A stretch of DNA of 64,000 nt from positions 43,471-107,470 of the forward strand of contig NZ_BOPA01000035.1 of assembly GCF_016863515.1 (NCBI RefSeq), in the 5' to 3' direction. The notes beneath the pieces were generated by a model. It made no database searches. It saw nothing but the letters and a program-made list of their open reading frames with translations, and had not been told where the DNA came from. A program made the position numbers and the translations under genes. Positions 43,090 through 52,297 of this stretch are shown here, piece after piece. This stretch comes from Micromonospora gifhornensis. Lineage in GTDB: Bacteria > Actinomycetota > Actinomycetes > Mycobacteriales > Micromonosporaceae. How positions within the stretch are numbered: position 1 is the first letter of the stretch; each line of letters opens with the position of its first letter.

Positions 43090-44454
43090 ATGTCTGTCGT
43101 CAACGAGATGCCGCGCACGATGCTGACCGCGGCGCAGCTCGCCGAGATCGATCGGCGGGTGCTGGTGCATCCGCACCACCACGGCGGCCGGTCGAAGCGC
43201 ATCACGATCGTCCGCGGTGACGGGTGCACGGTGTGGGACGCGTCCGGTGTGGAACTGCTGGACGTCATGGGTGCCGGCAACTGGGTCGCGCAGGTCGGGC
43301 ACGGTCGGCCGGAACTGGCTGACGCGGCGGCCCGTCAGATGCGCAAGCTGGCGTACTACACCGGGTTCGACATCTTCGCCAACGACCAGTCCATCACGCT
43401 CGCGCAGCGGCTGGTCGACCTGGCCCCCGACGGGCTGGACCGGGTGTTCTTCACCAACGGCGGCTCTGAGAGCGTGGAGACGGCCTTCAAGTTCGCCCGG
43501 CTCTATCACCACCACCGCGGCGAGCCAGAGCGCGTCTGGTTCATCTCGCGGAACTTCGCCTATCACGGCTGCACCTATGCCAGCGGCGCCGCGACCGGGT
43601 TCCCCGGCATTCACGAGGGCATCGGGCCGGAGTTCCCGAACGTGGCGCGGGTCTCGCCCCCGCACAGCTACCGCGCGCCGGACACGTGTCCCGGCCGGGA
43701 CCTCACCGACTTCCTCATCGAGGAGTTGGCTACCACCATCGAGCGGATCGGCCCCAGCAACGTGGCGGCGATGATCGGCGAGCCGGTCATGGGCGGCGCG
43801 GGGGTTCTCATACCGCCCGCGGACTACTGGCCGCGGGTCCGCGAGCTGCTGTCGCGCCACGGGATCCTGCTCATCGCCGACGAGATCGTCACCGGTTTCG
43901 GCCGGACCGGCGCCTGGTACGACTCGGCCGAGCGCGGCATGCAGGCCGACCTGGTGACCGTGGCGAAGGGCCTCACCAGCGGCTACGCCCCGCTGGGGGC
44001 GGTGCTCATGAGCGACGCGATCGCCGAGACGATCGCCGGCGGCGACACGTATCTGTTCCACGGTCACACCTACTCCGGCCACGCCGCCGCCTGCGCGGTC
44101 GCGCACGCCAACCTCGATCTGCTTGAGCAGGAGGGCCTGGTGGATCGGTCCCGCACGGTCGGCACGTGGCTGCGCGAGGCATTGGCCCCCCTTGCCGACC
44201 TGCCCAACGTCGGCGAGGTGCGGGTAGCCGGCGCCACCGCCGGCGTGGAACTGGTGGCCGACCGGGACACGCGGGAGCCGTTGATGGCCGACTGGGTCAC
44301 CGTCGCCCTGCGCGACGAGCACCGCGTGGCGGCCCGGGAGTACGGCAACACCCTCGTCATGGCCCCGCCGCTGGTCATCTCCCGGCCCGAGGTCGACCGC
44401 GCCGCGCAGGCGCTGGCCGACGTGCTGCGCCGCCGACCCGCCAGTCACTCGTGA
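43090..44454 (+). CDS. Class-III PLP aminotransferase
   Basis: A 454-residue aminotransferase of the omega-aminotransferase/glutamate-semialdehyde group. Motifs in order: VWDASGVELLDVMGAGNWV (substrate-entry region), FFTNGGSESVETAFKFAR (phosphate loop), AYHGCTYASGA, LIADEIVTGFGRTG (PLP Asp) and TVAKGLTSGYAPLGAV with Schiff-base Lys293. It moves an amino group between an amine and a ketone or aldehyde. The ATG at 43090 follows AAGGGGAAG and fits the family start. It overlaps the GMC oxidoreductase (stop/start TGATG), suggesting that oxidation of an alcohol and amination of the carbonyl are consecutive steps. Confidence 0.87.
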   Translation: MSVVNEMPRTMLTAAQLAEIDRRVLVHPHHHGGRSKRITIVRGDGCTVWDASGVELLDVMGAGNWVAQVGHGRPELADAAARQMRKLAYYTGFDIFANDQSITLAQRLVDLAPDGLDRVFFTNGGSESVETAFKFARLYHHHRGEPERVWFISRNFAYHGCTYASGAATGFPGIHEGIGPEFPNVARVSPPHSYRAPDTCPGRDLTDFLIEELATTIERIGPSNVAAMIGEPVMGGAGVLIPPADYWPRVRELLSRHGILLIADEIVTGFGRTGAWYDSAERGMQADLVTVAKGLTSGYAPLGAVLMSDAIAETIAGGDTYLFHGHTYSGHAAACAVAHANLDLLEQEGLVDRSRTVGTWLREALAPLADLPNVGEVRVAGATAGVELVADRDTREPLMADWVTVALRDEHRVAAREYGNTLVMAPPLVISRPEVDRAAQALADVLRRRPASHS

Positions 44455-46046
44455 TGGAGTCCTACGACTACGTCATTGTCGGCGCCGGCACCGCCGGCTG
44501 CGTGCTCGCGGCGCGGCTGAGCGAGGACCCTGACGTGACGGTGTGCCTGCTCGAGGCCGGACCTGCTGACGACTCGGACAACATCCGCATCCCGGCGGCG
44601 GGCGGCAAGCTGCTGCGCTCACAGTACGACTGGGACTACAACAGCAACGAGGAGCCACGGCTGGGCGGGCGCCGGCTCTATCTGCCGCGGGGACGTGTGC
44701 TCGGCGGTACCAGCGCGCTGAACGGCATGGTGCACATCCGGGGCAACGCCCGCGACTTCGACGAGTGGGGTCAGCCCGGCTGGACCTACGAGACCATGCT
44801 GCCGTACTTCGTCGGCTGCGAGGACAACGAGCGAGGCGCCTCGGCTTACCACGGGACCGGCGGCCCGCTGCCGGTCGCCGAGAGCCGTTCGCGCAACCCG
44901 ATGGCGGCCGCGTTCGTGCGTGCCGCGGTGGAGGCCGGGTTTCCGGCCAACGACGACTTCAACGGCCCGAGCCAGGACGGTTTCGGCTTCTATCAGGTGA
45001 ACCAGCGCAACGGGCGGCGGTGCAGCGCCGCGGCGGCATACCTGCATCCGTCGGCTGCTCGACCCAACCTGACCGTGCGCACCCGCACCCACGCACACCG
45101 CGTTCTCGTCGAGGGCGGGCGGGCTTGCGGGGTACGGGTCCAGCGGTACGACGAGGTGGTCGACATCCGGGCGCAGCGCGAGATCATCGTGGCCGCCGGG
45201 GCGTACAACTCCCCGCAGCTGCTCATGCTGTCCGGAATCGGTCCGGCCGAACGCCTCGCGGCGGTGGGCGTGCCGGTCCTCGTCGACCTGCCCGAGGTCG
45301 GCCGCAACCTGCAGGACCATCCCGCCGTATACCTGGTCTTCACACACGACGAGCCGGTCAGCCTGCTGTCCGCCGGTGAGGAAAGGAACGTTCGCCAGTT
45401 CGAGGCTGACGGCAGCGGACCGCTGTCGTCCAACGTGCCGGAAGCCGGTGGCTTCGTGCGTACCCAGAGCGACCTGGCGGCCCCCGACGTGCAGTACCAC
45501 GTGCTGCCGGTGATGTTTGTCGAGTGCGCCCTCGGCGAGTCGGCCGAGCACGGCATTTCCTTCGGGCCCTGCGTGTTGCGGCCGGCCAGCCGCGGCGAGG
45601 TCAGCCTCGCCTCCGACGACCCGACAGCCAAGCCGCGCATCCGGCACCAGTACTACGAGGACCCTGCGGACCTGCGGACGATGACAGCCGGCCTGCGAAT
45701 CGCCATGGAGCTGGCCGGGCAGCCATCGCTGGCGCCGTACACCGTGCGCCCGTACGCATATCCGGCTTCGACCGACGAGGCGGACCTGCATGCATTCCTG
45801 CGGGCACACACCCAGTCGGTCTTCCACCCGGCCGGCACCTGCGCGATCGGTCCCGTGCTGGACCCGGATCTGAGGGTGCACGGGGTGGACGGCCTGCGCG
45901 TGGTGGACGCGTCCGTGCTGCCGCTTGTGCCGAGGGGCAACACCAACGCCCCGACCGTAGCGGTCGCGGAGCGGGCGGCGGACCTGATCCGTGGCCGCAC
46001 CGAGGCGGCCCACACCCGCGAAGGCTTGATGGAGGTGCATCGATGA
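44454..46046 (+). CDS. GMC-family FAD oxidoreductase (choline-dehydrogenase-like)
   Basis: A 530-residue glucose-methanol-choline oxidoreductase. The FAD start is YDYVIVGAGTAGCVLAARLS (4-23). The GMC signature 1 LPRGRVLGGTSALNGMVHIR and signature 2 AGAYNSPQLLMLSGIGP are complete. The active-site His458 is in FHPAGTCAIG and the second polar residue is in RGNTNAPTVAVAER. It oxidises an alcohol to an aldehyde or ketone. The start overlaps the aminotransferase stop and its stop overlaps the next ATG, so it is the middle gene of a coupled four-gene operon. The carbonyl it makes could be the aminotransferase substrate. Confidence 0.88.
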   Translation: MESYDYVIVGAGTAGCVLAARLSEDPDVTVCLLEAGPADDSDNIRIPAAGGKLLRSQYDWDYNSNEEPRLGGRRLYLPRGRVLGGTSALNGMVHIRGNARDFDEWGQPGWTYETMLPYFVGCEDNERGASAYHGTGGPLPVAESRSRNPMAAAFVRAAVEAGFPANDDFNGPSQDGFGFYQVNQRNGRRCSAAAAYLHPSAARPNLTVRTRTHAHRVLVEGGRACGVRVQRYDEVVDIRAQREIIVAAGAYNSPQLLMLSGIGPAERLAAVGVPVLVDLPEVGRNLQDHPAVYLVFTHDEPVSLLSAGEERNVRQFEADGSGPLSSNVPEAGGFVRTQSDLAAPDVQYHVLPVMFVECALGESAEHGISFGPCVLRPASRGEVSLASDDPTAKPRIRHQYYEDPADLRTMTAGLRIAMELAGQPSLAPYTVRPYAYPASTDEADLHAFLRAHTQSVFHPAGTCAIGPVLDPDLRVHGVDGLRVVDASVLPLVPRGNTNAPTVAVAERAADLIRGRTEAAHTREGLMEVHR

Positions 46047-48790
46047 GTGAGAGACTCGGCAGCCGGGCGGTCGTGCTCGGTGCCGGAATGGCGGGCCTTG
46101 TGACGGCCCGGGTGCTGGCGGACCGGTATGCCCAGGTCGTGGTCGTCGAGCGCAACACCGTCGTCGGCGTGACCGGCCCGCGTGCGGGTGTGCCGCAAGG
46201 GCACCACGCGCACGCTCTGCTGGCCCGAGGACAGGAGGTGATGGAGCGGCTCTTCCCCGGTATGCAGGCCGACCTGACCGCCGACGGCGTGCTCAGCGGC
46301 GACCTGTCGGGGGATCTGCGCTGGTACTTCCGCGGTCGCGCGCTGCAACAGTCGCACTCGGGCCTGAGTAGCGTCTCGGCCAACCGGCCGACGCTGGAGG
46401 CCTATGTGCGCCGGCGGGTGGTCGACATGCCTGAAGTGGTCATGCGGGAGCGCACCGTTGTGCAAGGTCTGGCGACGACGGCCGACCACAGCCGGGTCAT
46501 CGGCGTGCGGGTCGTCGGAGACGAACCAGGGGCGACGCCCGAGACGATCGATGCCGACCTGGTGGTCGACGCGACCGGCCGCGGCAGCCGCACCCCGGCG
46601 TGGCTGGAGCAGTTCGGCTACCAGCGGCCGGCAGAGGACAAGGTGCGAATCGACCTGGCCTATGTGTCGCAGTACTTCCGGTTGCGCACAGACCCGTTCG
46701 GCACCGATCTGGCGATCAACTCGGTGCCGCACCCGGGCAACATGCGTGGAGCCTTTTTCGGCAAGTTCCCCGACAACGTGGCCCTGCTGTCCCTTACCGG
46801 GCTGCTCGGCGACCACCCGCCGATGGACCGCGAGGGGTTCCTGGAGTTCGCCCGATCGCTTGACGCACCGGAGATCTACGAGGCGATTCGCACCGCGGAG
46901 CCGCTCACCGAGCCCGCGATGTTCCGCGTGCCGGCCAGCGTCCGACGCCGGTACGAGAAGCTGACCCGCTTCCCGGACGGTCTGCTGGTCGTCGGCGACG
47001 GCGTGTGCGCGTTCAACCCGGTGTACGGCCAGGGGATGACGGTGGCCGCGATGGAGGCGGACGCGCTGGCCAAGCACCTGAGCCGCGGTCCCGCCCGTCC
47101 GCGGGAGTTCTTCCGGGCCGTGGGTCGCATCGTTGACGTGCCGTGGGAGACCTCCGTCGGCGGTGACCTGGCATTGCCCGCGATCGAGGGGAAGCGTACG
47201 GCCAAGGTCAAGGTGGGCGGCGCGTTCCTCGCCCGGCTGCACACCGCGGCCCAGCGCGACGGCGCCTTCACCCGCGCGTTCTTCCGGGTGGCCGGCCTGG
47301 TCGACCCGCCGAGCGCGCTGATGAAGCCCGGCTTCATCGCCCGCGTTCTGCGCTCCGCCCGCAAGGTCGACGCCGAGACGGTACCGGCGGGGAGGCCGGA
47401 TGTCGTCGTCGGGCAACGCGCTGTCGTCGTGGGCGGCAGCGTGGCCGGGACCCTCGCGGCGCGTGTTCTGTCCGACCACTATCGCGAGGTGGTCGTCGTC
47501 GATCGCGACGAGGTGCTCGGCATCGACGTTCCCCGGCGCGGCACACCGCACACCGCCCACGCGCACGGACTGCACGGACGCGGATACCTGATCCTGACCG
47601 AGCTCTTCCCGGGCCTGCGGACCGACCTGCAGAGCCGTGGCGTGCCGGTGGGTGATCTCGGTGAGATGCGCTGGTTCTTCGACGGTCGGCGCGTTCAACC
47701 GGCCCGTAGCGGCCTGCTGTCGATCACCGCTCAGCGGCCGGTTCTCGAGGAGTATCTGCGTTCCCGGGTCGCTGCGCTGCCCAACGTGACGTACCGGCAG
47801 GGCACCGAGTTGACCGGCCTGCGGGCCACCGCCGACAACCGGCGCGTCACCGCGGTGGCGCTGCGCGACGTGGTGACGGGGACGGAGAGCGTTCTCGACG
47901 CGGACCTCGTCATCGATGCCACCGGGCGCGGCTCCCGCCTGCCGGTGTGGCTGGAGCAGTTGGGCTACCAACGGCCGGTCGAGGAACGTATGAAGATCGG
48001 CTTGGCGTACACCACCCGGCTGTACCGCAAGCGACCGGAGATGTTCGACGGGACCCAGTCCATCAACCCGGTCGCGTCGCCAGCGCACCCGCGCGGGGCG
48101 TTCTTCGGGCAGGTCGGCGAGCATGAGTGCATCGTGTCGCTGACCGGGATTCTTGGCGACCACCCGCCGTCGGACCCCGACGGCTTCCTGGCCTTCGCCC
48201 GTTCGCTGCCGGTGCCGGACGTGTACGACGGGCTACGCGACGCCGAGCCGCTGACCGAACCCGTGACGTTCACCTTCCCGGCGAGCCTGCGGCGCCGGTA
48301 CGAGCGGCTGTCCCGCTTCCCGGAGCGCCTACTCGTGCTCGGCGACGCGGTTTGCAGCTTCAACCCGGTCTACGGCCAGGGCATGACGGTCGCCGCCATC
48401 GAGGCGATGACGCTGCGCAAGTGGCTGCTCCGCGGCGCGCCGCCCGAGCCGCGCGGGTTCCTGCGCGACATCGGTCGCGTCGTGGACACGCCGTGGCAGA
48501 TCTCCACAAGCGGCGACCTCGACTTCCCAGGTGTACCCGGCAAACGGTCGGCGATGGTGCGCATAGGCAACGCGTACATGGCGCGGGTGCAGTACGCGGC
48601 AACCAAGGACCCGTCGATCACCGCGGCGTTCATGCGTGTGGCCGGCCTGATCGACCCGCTGAGTTCGCTGATGCGCCCCGGCCTCGTCCGGCGCGTGCTG
48701 CGGCTGTCACGCGACCGCACAACCGGGCCGGCGGCCGGGTCTCTCACCGCATTCGATCCCACCAACGAGGTAGAGAGGGCCGCGTCATGA
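46043..48790 (+). CDS. Tandem fusion of two FAD-dependent monooxygenases
   Basis: A 915-residue protein made of two homologous flavin monooxygenases, about residues 1-450 and 455-915. Each half has its own dinucleotide-binding start (VVLGAGMAGLVTARVLADRY; VVVGGSVAGTLAARVLSDHY), a DLVVDATGRGSRTP or DLVIDATGRGSRLP segment, and a GDGVCAFNPVYGQGMT or GDAVCSFNPVYGQGMT motif near 320 and 768. The halves are clearly duplicates, and both look intact. Relatives are single-domain epoxidases or hydroxylases of squalene-epoxidase and PHBH type. With epoxide-hydrolase homologues on both sides, two successive epoxidations are plausible. Coupled by ATGA to the genes before and after. Confidence 0.85.
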   Translation: MSERLGSRAVVLGAGMAGLVTARVLADRYAQVVVVERNTVVGVTGPRAGVPQGHHAHALLARGQEVMERLFPGMQADLTADGVLSGDLSGDLRWYFRGRALQQSHSGLSSVSANRPTLEAYVRRRVVDMPEVVMRERTVVQGLATTADHSRVIGVRVVGDEPGATPETIDADLVVDATGRGSRTPAWLEQFGYQRPAEDKVRIDLAYVSQYFRLRTDPFGTDLAINSVPHPGNMRGAFFGKFPDNVALLSLTGLLGDHPPMDREGFLEFARSLDAPEIYEAIRTAEPLTEPAMFRVPASVRRRYEKLTRFPDGLLVVGDGVCAFNPVYGQGMTVAAMEADALAKHLSRGPARPREFFRAVGRIVDVPWETSVGGDLALPAIEGKRTAKVKVGGAFLARLHTAAQRDGAFTRAFFRVAGLVDPPSALMKPGFIARVLRSARKVDAETVPAGRPDVVVGQRAVVVGGSVAGTLAARVLSDHYREVVVVDRDEVLGIDVPRRGTPHTAHAHGLHGRGYLILTELFPGLRTDLQSRGVPVGDLGEMRWFFDGRRVQPARSGLLSITAQRPVLEEYLRSRVAALPNVTYRQGTELTGLRATADNRRVTAVALRDVVTGTESVLDADLVIDATGRGSRLPVWLEQLGYQRPVEERMKIGLAYTTRLYRKRPEMFDGTQSINPVASPAHPRGAFFGQVGEHECIVSLTGILGDHPPSDPDGFLAFARSLPVPDVYDGLRDAEPLTEPVTFTFPASLRRRYERLSRFPERLLVLGDAVCSFNPVYGQGMTVAAIEAMTLRKWLLRGAPPEPRGFLRDIGRVVDTPWQISTSGDLDFPGVPGKRSAMVRIGNAYMARVQYAATKDPSITAAFMRVAGLIDPLSSLMRPGLVRRVLRLSRDRTTGPAAGSLTAFDPTNEVERAAS

Positions 48791-49938
48791 AACCGTTCCG
48801 CATCGAGATTCCGCAGGCCGCCATCGACGATCTCCATCGTCGGCTGGCCGACGTCCGCTGGCCCGCACCACTGGGAGACGATGACTGGAGCCGCGGCGTA
48901 CCGGTGTGGTACCTGCGTGAGCTCGTTGAGTACTGGCGTACCCAGTACGACTGGCGGGCCGCCGAGGCCGAGCTGAACCAGTACCCCCAGTTCCTCGCCG
49001 AGATCAACGGTGTCACCGTTCACTTCCTGCACGTACGTTCCCCGGAGCCGGACGCGGTGCCGATGCTGATCACCCACGGCTGGCCGGGCTCGGTGGCCGA
49101 GTTCCTCGACGTCATCGGTCCGCTGACCGACCCTGCCGCGCACGGCGGCGACCGGGCCGACGCGTTCCACCTCGTCATTGCCAGTCCGCCAGGGTTCGGC
49201 TTCTCCGGCCCGGCCCGCCCGGGGTGGCACGCGGGCACCATCGCGCCGGTCTGGGCCGAGCTGATGAACCAGCTGGGCTACGACCGGTACGTGGTCCAGG
49301 GCGGCGACGCCGGCGCGGTCATCTCGCAGCAGGTCGCCGCCGTGGCACCAGATCATGTCATCGGGTTGCACGTCAACATGCTGATGACCTTTCCGTCCGG
49401 CGACCCGGAGGAGCTGGCCGGGCTCAGCGAGCTCGACCAGGCGCGTCTGGCACTCATGGGTCGCTTCGACGCGGAGCTGTCCGGATACATGAAGCTCCAG
49501 TCGACCCGGCCGCAGACCTTGGCGTACGCGTTGACGGACTCGCCGGTGGGCCAGTTGGCCTGGATCGTGGAGCGGTTCCGGGAGTGGACCGACGCGGCGA
49601 AGGTGCCCGACGACGCCGTGTCGAGGGACCGGTTGCTGACCATCGTGAGTATCTACTGGTTCACTGCCACCGCTGGCACGTCGGCCGCGCTCTACTACGA
49701 GGGGGCGGAGGGCATGCGCGCGATGGCCTCCGGCTGGCGGCCGGAACCGATACGGGTCCCGGCCGGCGTCACGGTGTACCCGCACGATCCCTTCCAGCCG
49801 TTGCGCGGGCTGGCGCACCACTATCTGGCCGACATCGTGCGGTGGAGCGAGCCCGATCGGGGTGGTCACTTCGCCGCGATGGAGGAGCCGGACCTGTTCG
49901 TCGACGACGTGCGAGCCTTCGGCCGTATCGTGCGGTGA
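48787..49938 (+). CDS. Epoxide hydrolase, alpha/beta fold with EHN domain
   Basis: A 383-residue paralogue of the protein at 37169. It keeps the full hydrolytic set: HGWP (97-100), nucleophile Asp174 in GGDAG and catalytic His361 in GGHFAAMEEP. It should open an epoxide to a vicinal diol. The ATG overlaps the stop of the tandem monooxygenase (ATGA), strongly suggesting that an epoxide made by that enzyme is its substrate. A hairpin at 49953 ends the operon. Confidence 0.87.
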   Translation: MKPFRIEIPQAAIDDLHRRLADVRWPAPLGDDDWSRGVPVWYLRELVEYWRTQYDWRAAEAELNQYPQFLAEINGVTVHFLHVRSPEPDAVPMLITHGWPGSVAEFLDVIGPLTDPAAHGGDRADAFHLVIASPPGFGFSGPARPGWHAGTIAPVWAELMNQLGYDRYVVQGGDAGAVISQQVAAVAPDHVIGLHVNMLMTFPSGDPEELAGLSELDQARLALMGRFDAELSGYMKLQSTRPQTLAYALTDSPVGQLAWIVERFREWTDAAKVPDDAVSRDRLLTIVSIYWFTATAGTSAALYYEGAEGMRAMASGWRPEPIRVPAGVTVYPHDPFQPLRGLAHHYLADIVRWSEPDRGGHFAAMEEPDLFVDDVRAFGRIVR

Positions 49939-50445
49939 CGGCAACGGAAGTCGGGCGGCCCTGACTGGGCCGCCCACCCTGTGGTAGCCGCGGCCACGCC
50001 CACATCCGATGTGGCGCAACGGGAACGGGCGACCGGCGGCCCGATGTCGAGCTGGCAAACCCGATCGCCGCTCGGCAGCATTCGGCGCAGCACCCCTCGA
50101 CGTCGGCGATCCAGGCTGCGATGTCGTCCGCGTGCGGTGCAATCAGCCCAATGCGGACGTCCAGTGTGATGACGGCGATCGCGGCCGAGCCGGCAGCAGG
50201 CAGGTCCCACTGTTTGCGCATGATTGTCCCTTCACGATGCCGCAAGCCGTAGCACCAGAGCGGCGACGGCAAGGCACGCAGAACAACCCAGAGAAGCGCA
50301 GCAGGATGAACAGAGCGCATTATCGGAGTAGACCCGTTGAAGCACATGAATATGCTTCTAAAGTAGATCGACGCTCCCGCTGGCAGCTCCCGCAACGGGT
50401 CCATGACGCTATGGACGGTGCCTGGTCATCAAAGGAAGGACACCG
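49939..50445. other. Intergenic region with a terminator and a doubtful minus-strand ORF
   Basis: A stretch of 507 bases. After the terminator, a minus-strand ATG at 50221 with GAAGGGA upstream opens a frame containing GCCAECC. The frame then runs through the terminator and 3' end of the epoxide hydrolase gene to 49769, so I do not call it a gene. The rest is less GC-rich and probably contains the promoter of the second GT2 unit. Confidence 0.35.
49953..49975. terminator. Hairpin terminator of the aminotransferase-epoxide hydrolase operon
   Basis: Perfect 9-base arms GGGCGGCCC and GGGCCGCCC with a TGACT loop, 15 bases after the stop codon. Confidence 0.75.
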
Positions 50446-50640
50446 ATGGGCACCCGAGCGCGAACCAATGTTCCACCGCTGGTCCGCGACGGCGAGAGCG
50501 TCCCTGCGCGGAAGCTTCATCACGGCCTCCGCCAGCTGATCCCGCCAGCCTTTGCACTATTCGCGCGCACGAACAACACCGTCACGGGATCGATGCGCCC
50601 AATACCGATAATCGGAGGCTCCCATGTCGGCAACCGGTAA
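50446..50640 (+). CDS. Possible small protein overlapping the start of GT2-B
   Basis: A 64-codon frame starting with ATG behind GGAAGGACACCG, a good ribosome site. The product is basic (RARTNVPPLVRDG; ARKLHHGLRQLIPP) and has no recognised family. It ends 17 bases into the GT2-B gene, so it could couple translation of that gene. Codon use is not strongly coding-like. Kept as a low-confidence call because of the ribosome site and the position. Confidence 0.3.
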   Translation: MGTRARTNVPPLVRDGESVPARKLHHGLRQLIPPAFALFARTNNTVTGSMRPIPIIGGSHVGNR

Positions 50641-51853
50641 CCCAAAAATTTCGATAGTGATCCCGACATACAACCGTCGCGACAGGCTGCACAACACCTT
50701 GCACCATCTCACCCGGCAGGTGCCCGGCACGCCGGAGTTTGAGGTCGTGGTGTCCGACGACGGCTCGTCCGACGACTCGGCGACCGTCGCCAAGTCGTTC
50801 TCCGATCGACTGAACCTGAAATACACCTACCAGGAGGATCTCGGCAACCGCGTCGCGCTCGCGCGCAACAACGGTGCGAGGCTGGCCACCGCACCGATCC
50901 TGGTCTTCTTGGACACCGGCGCGATCGCCGGGCCCGACTTCGTGCTACAGCACTATCTGGCCCACAGCAATGGTTCGCCGCGGCATGCCCTGGCCGGATA
51001 CGCCTACGGCTACAACCCAGGGGACCCGATGCTGCAGGTGCCCGATCTCCTCAAGCGGTTCACACCCGAGGAGATGGTGGAGGTCTACGGCCGGGCCCAC
51101 GAGTTCCTCGACAGTCGCGAGTTGGCGCTGCTCAGGTGCAACGACGACCTGACCAAACGTAGCGTGCCGTGGCTCGTCTTCTGGACCATCAACTGCTCCG
51201 TGCACACCGACGACTTCTGGGCGGTGGGCGGCTTCGACGAGGGGCACCGCGGCTGGGCCGTGGAGGACCTCGATCTCGGATACCGCCTGCACCGTAGTGG
51301 CCTACCGCTGCACTTCAGCCGCGCGGCGTGGGTGATCGAGGAGCACCAGGACCGGGTGTTCGATGAGCAGTACGAGGAGTTCCAGGCCAACATGCTGCGC
51401 TTCGTGACCAACAATCCGGAGCCGGTCAACGAGATCGGCTGGACGGGGGTGGTCCACGAGAACATGTTCTGGGCGTGGGAGGAGGACAACAACGACCTTA
51501 TCCGGTACACCGACGAGGTGCGCGATCTGGACGTTTCGGCAGAGGTCGAGCTGGCGTTGCGGGGCGTCTCCGCGACCGACCGCGTGGTCGTGATCGGCGC
51601 TGGTGGCGCGTTGCCCGAGTCGATGCACGCGGCCACCGTGATGGACTTCGACCGGGAGCTGATCGAACGCGTGGCAGCCACCGGGCGGCACGTCACCCAT
51701 CACAGCCTGGGCCTACGCACGCCGCTGGCCGACCAGTCCGCCGACGTCGTCATCCTCACGTCCCGGCTCGCGAAGTTCTGGCGCCGCTGGGAGGACCAGT
51801 TCATGATCGAGGCACGCCGCATCGGACGCGACGTGCGCTGCCTCGTGCCGTAG
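50624..51853 (+). CDS. GT2 glycosyltransferase with degenerate methyltransferase-like C-terminal domain (copy B)
   Basis: A 409-residue paralogue of the GT2 at 41526 with the same two-part layout. The GT-A part shows ISIVIPTYNRRDRLHN, VVVSDDGSSDDS, FLDTGAIAGPDF and WAVEDLDLGYRL. The tail has VVVIGAGGALPESM, VMDFDRELIE and TPLADQSADVVILTSRL. It also contains a segment rich in Trp and acidic residues (MFWAWEEDNND) not shared with copy A. The ATG at 50624 follows GGAGG by 6 bases. The family alone does not say whether the acceptor is a sugar, lipid or peptide. It heads a unit with the oxygenase relic and the DHA2 exporter. Confidence 0.8.
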   Translation: MSATGNPKISIVIPTYNRRDRLHNTLHHLTRQVPGTPEFEVVVSDDGSSDDSATVAKSFSDRLNLKYTYQEDLGNRVALARNNGARLATAPILVFLDTGAIAGPDFVLQHYLAHSNGSPRHALAGYAYGYNPGDPMLQVPDLLKRFTPEEMVEVYGRAHEFLDSRELALLRCNDDLTKRSVPWLVFWTINCSVHTDDFWAVGGFDEGHRGWAVEDLDLGYRLHRSGLPLHFSRAAWVIEEHQDRVFDEQYEEFQANMLRFVTNNPEPVNEIGWTGVVHENMFWAWEEDNNDLIRYTDEVRDLDVSAEVELALRGVSATDRVVVIGAGGALPESMHAATVMDFDRELIERVAATGRHVTHHSLGLRTPLADQSADVVILTSRLAKFWRRWEDQFMIEARRIGRDVRCLVP

Positions 51854-51889
51854 ACCCGCACTCCCCTTACTACCACTGCGCCGGCGGAT

Positions 51890-52205
51890 GGCAGCTGGAG
51901 GCGGCCTTGTGGCGGTCACGAGACCATCATCGACGGTCTGGAGAACCTCGTCACGGCCGCCCAGGCCCAGCTCGACGGGCCGATCGAGGCAAGGTGCTCC
52001 CTACGCTTCTGACGCCATCAAGGAGGCGGTCGACATGCTCAACACCGCCAGCAGCGGCTCGTCACTCTACGGGGATGTGCCGATTCAGCGCATCGAACGG
52101 GACATCCAGGCACTCAACCTGCACGCCCTGATGCACCTCAACGCCAACCTGGAGCGGTACGGCCGGATGCTCTGCGGCCTGCCGCCCAACCCCATGTACC
52201 TCTGA
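51890..52205 (+). pseudogene. 3' relic of a second group-D flavin oxygenase
   Basis: The last 65 codons read SDAIKEAVDMLNTASSGSSL, then YGDVPIQRIERDIQALNLHA and end in PPNPMYL. This aligns residue for residue with the C-terminus of the oxygenase at 39391 (NILRRASGGSSIYTNVPIQQ; DAMNMHALM; DTLYL). Upstream, only short matching scraps remain in another frame, and stop codons intervene. The N-terminal 320 residues are gone. It lies between GT2-B and the DHA2 exporter, so the ancestral gene order here was GT2 then oxygenase, as in the minus-strand set. Confidence 0.65.
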
Positions 52206-52297
52206 CTCGGCACACCCCGGAAAGCCTGCCCGCCGATCATCGCCGTCCGGTGGGTGGGCTGCCGTGGCCTGCCCGAAAAATCAAGAGGAGCAACCGG

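Noticed and set aside
45653..48163. An 836-codon minus-strand frame opposite the GMC and tandem monooxygenase genes
   Set aside because: Antisense of two well-supported flavoenzymes. The translation has no domains.
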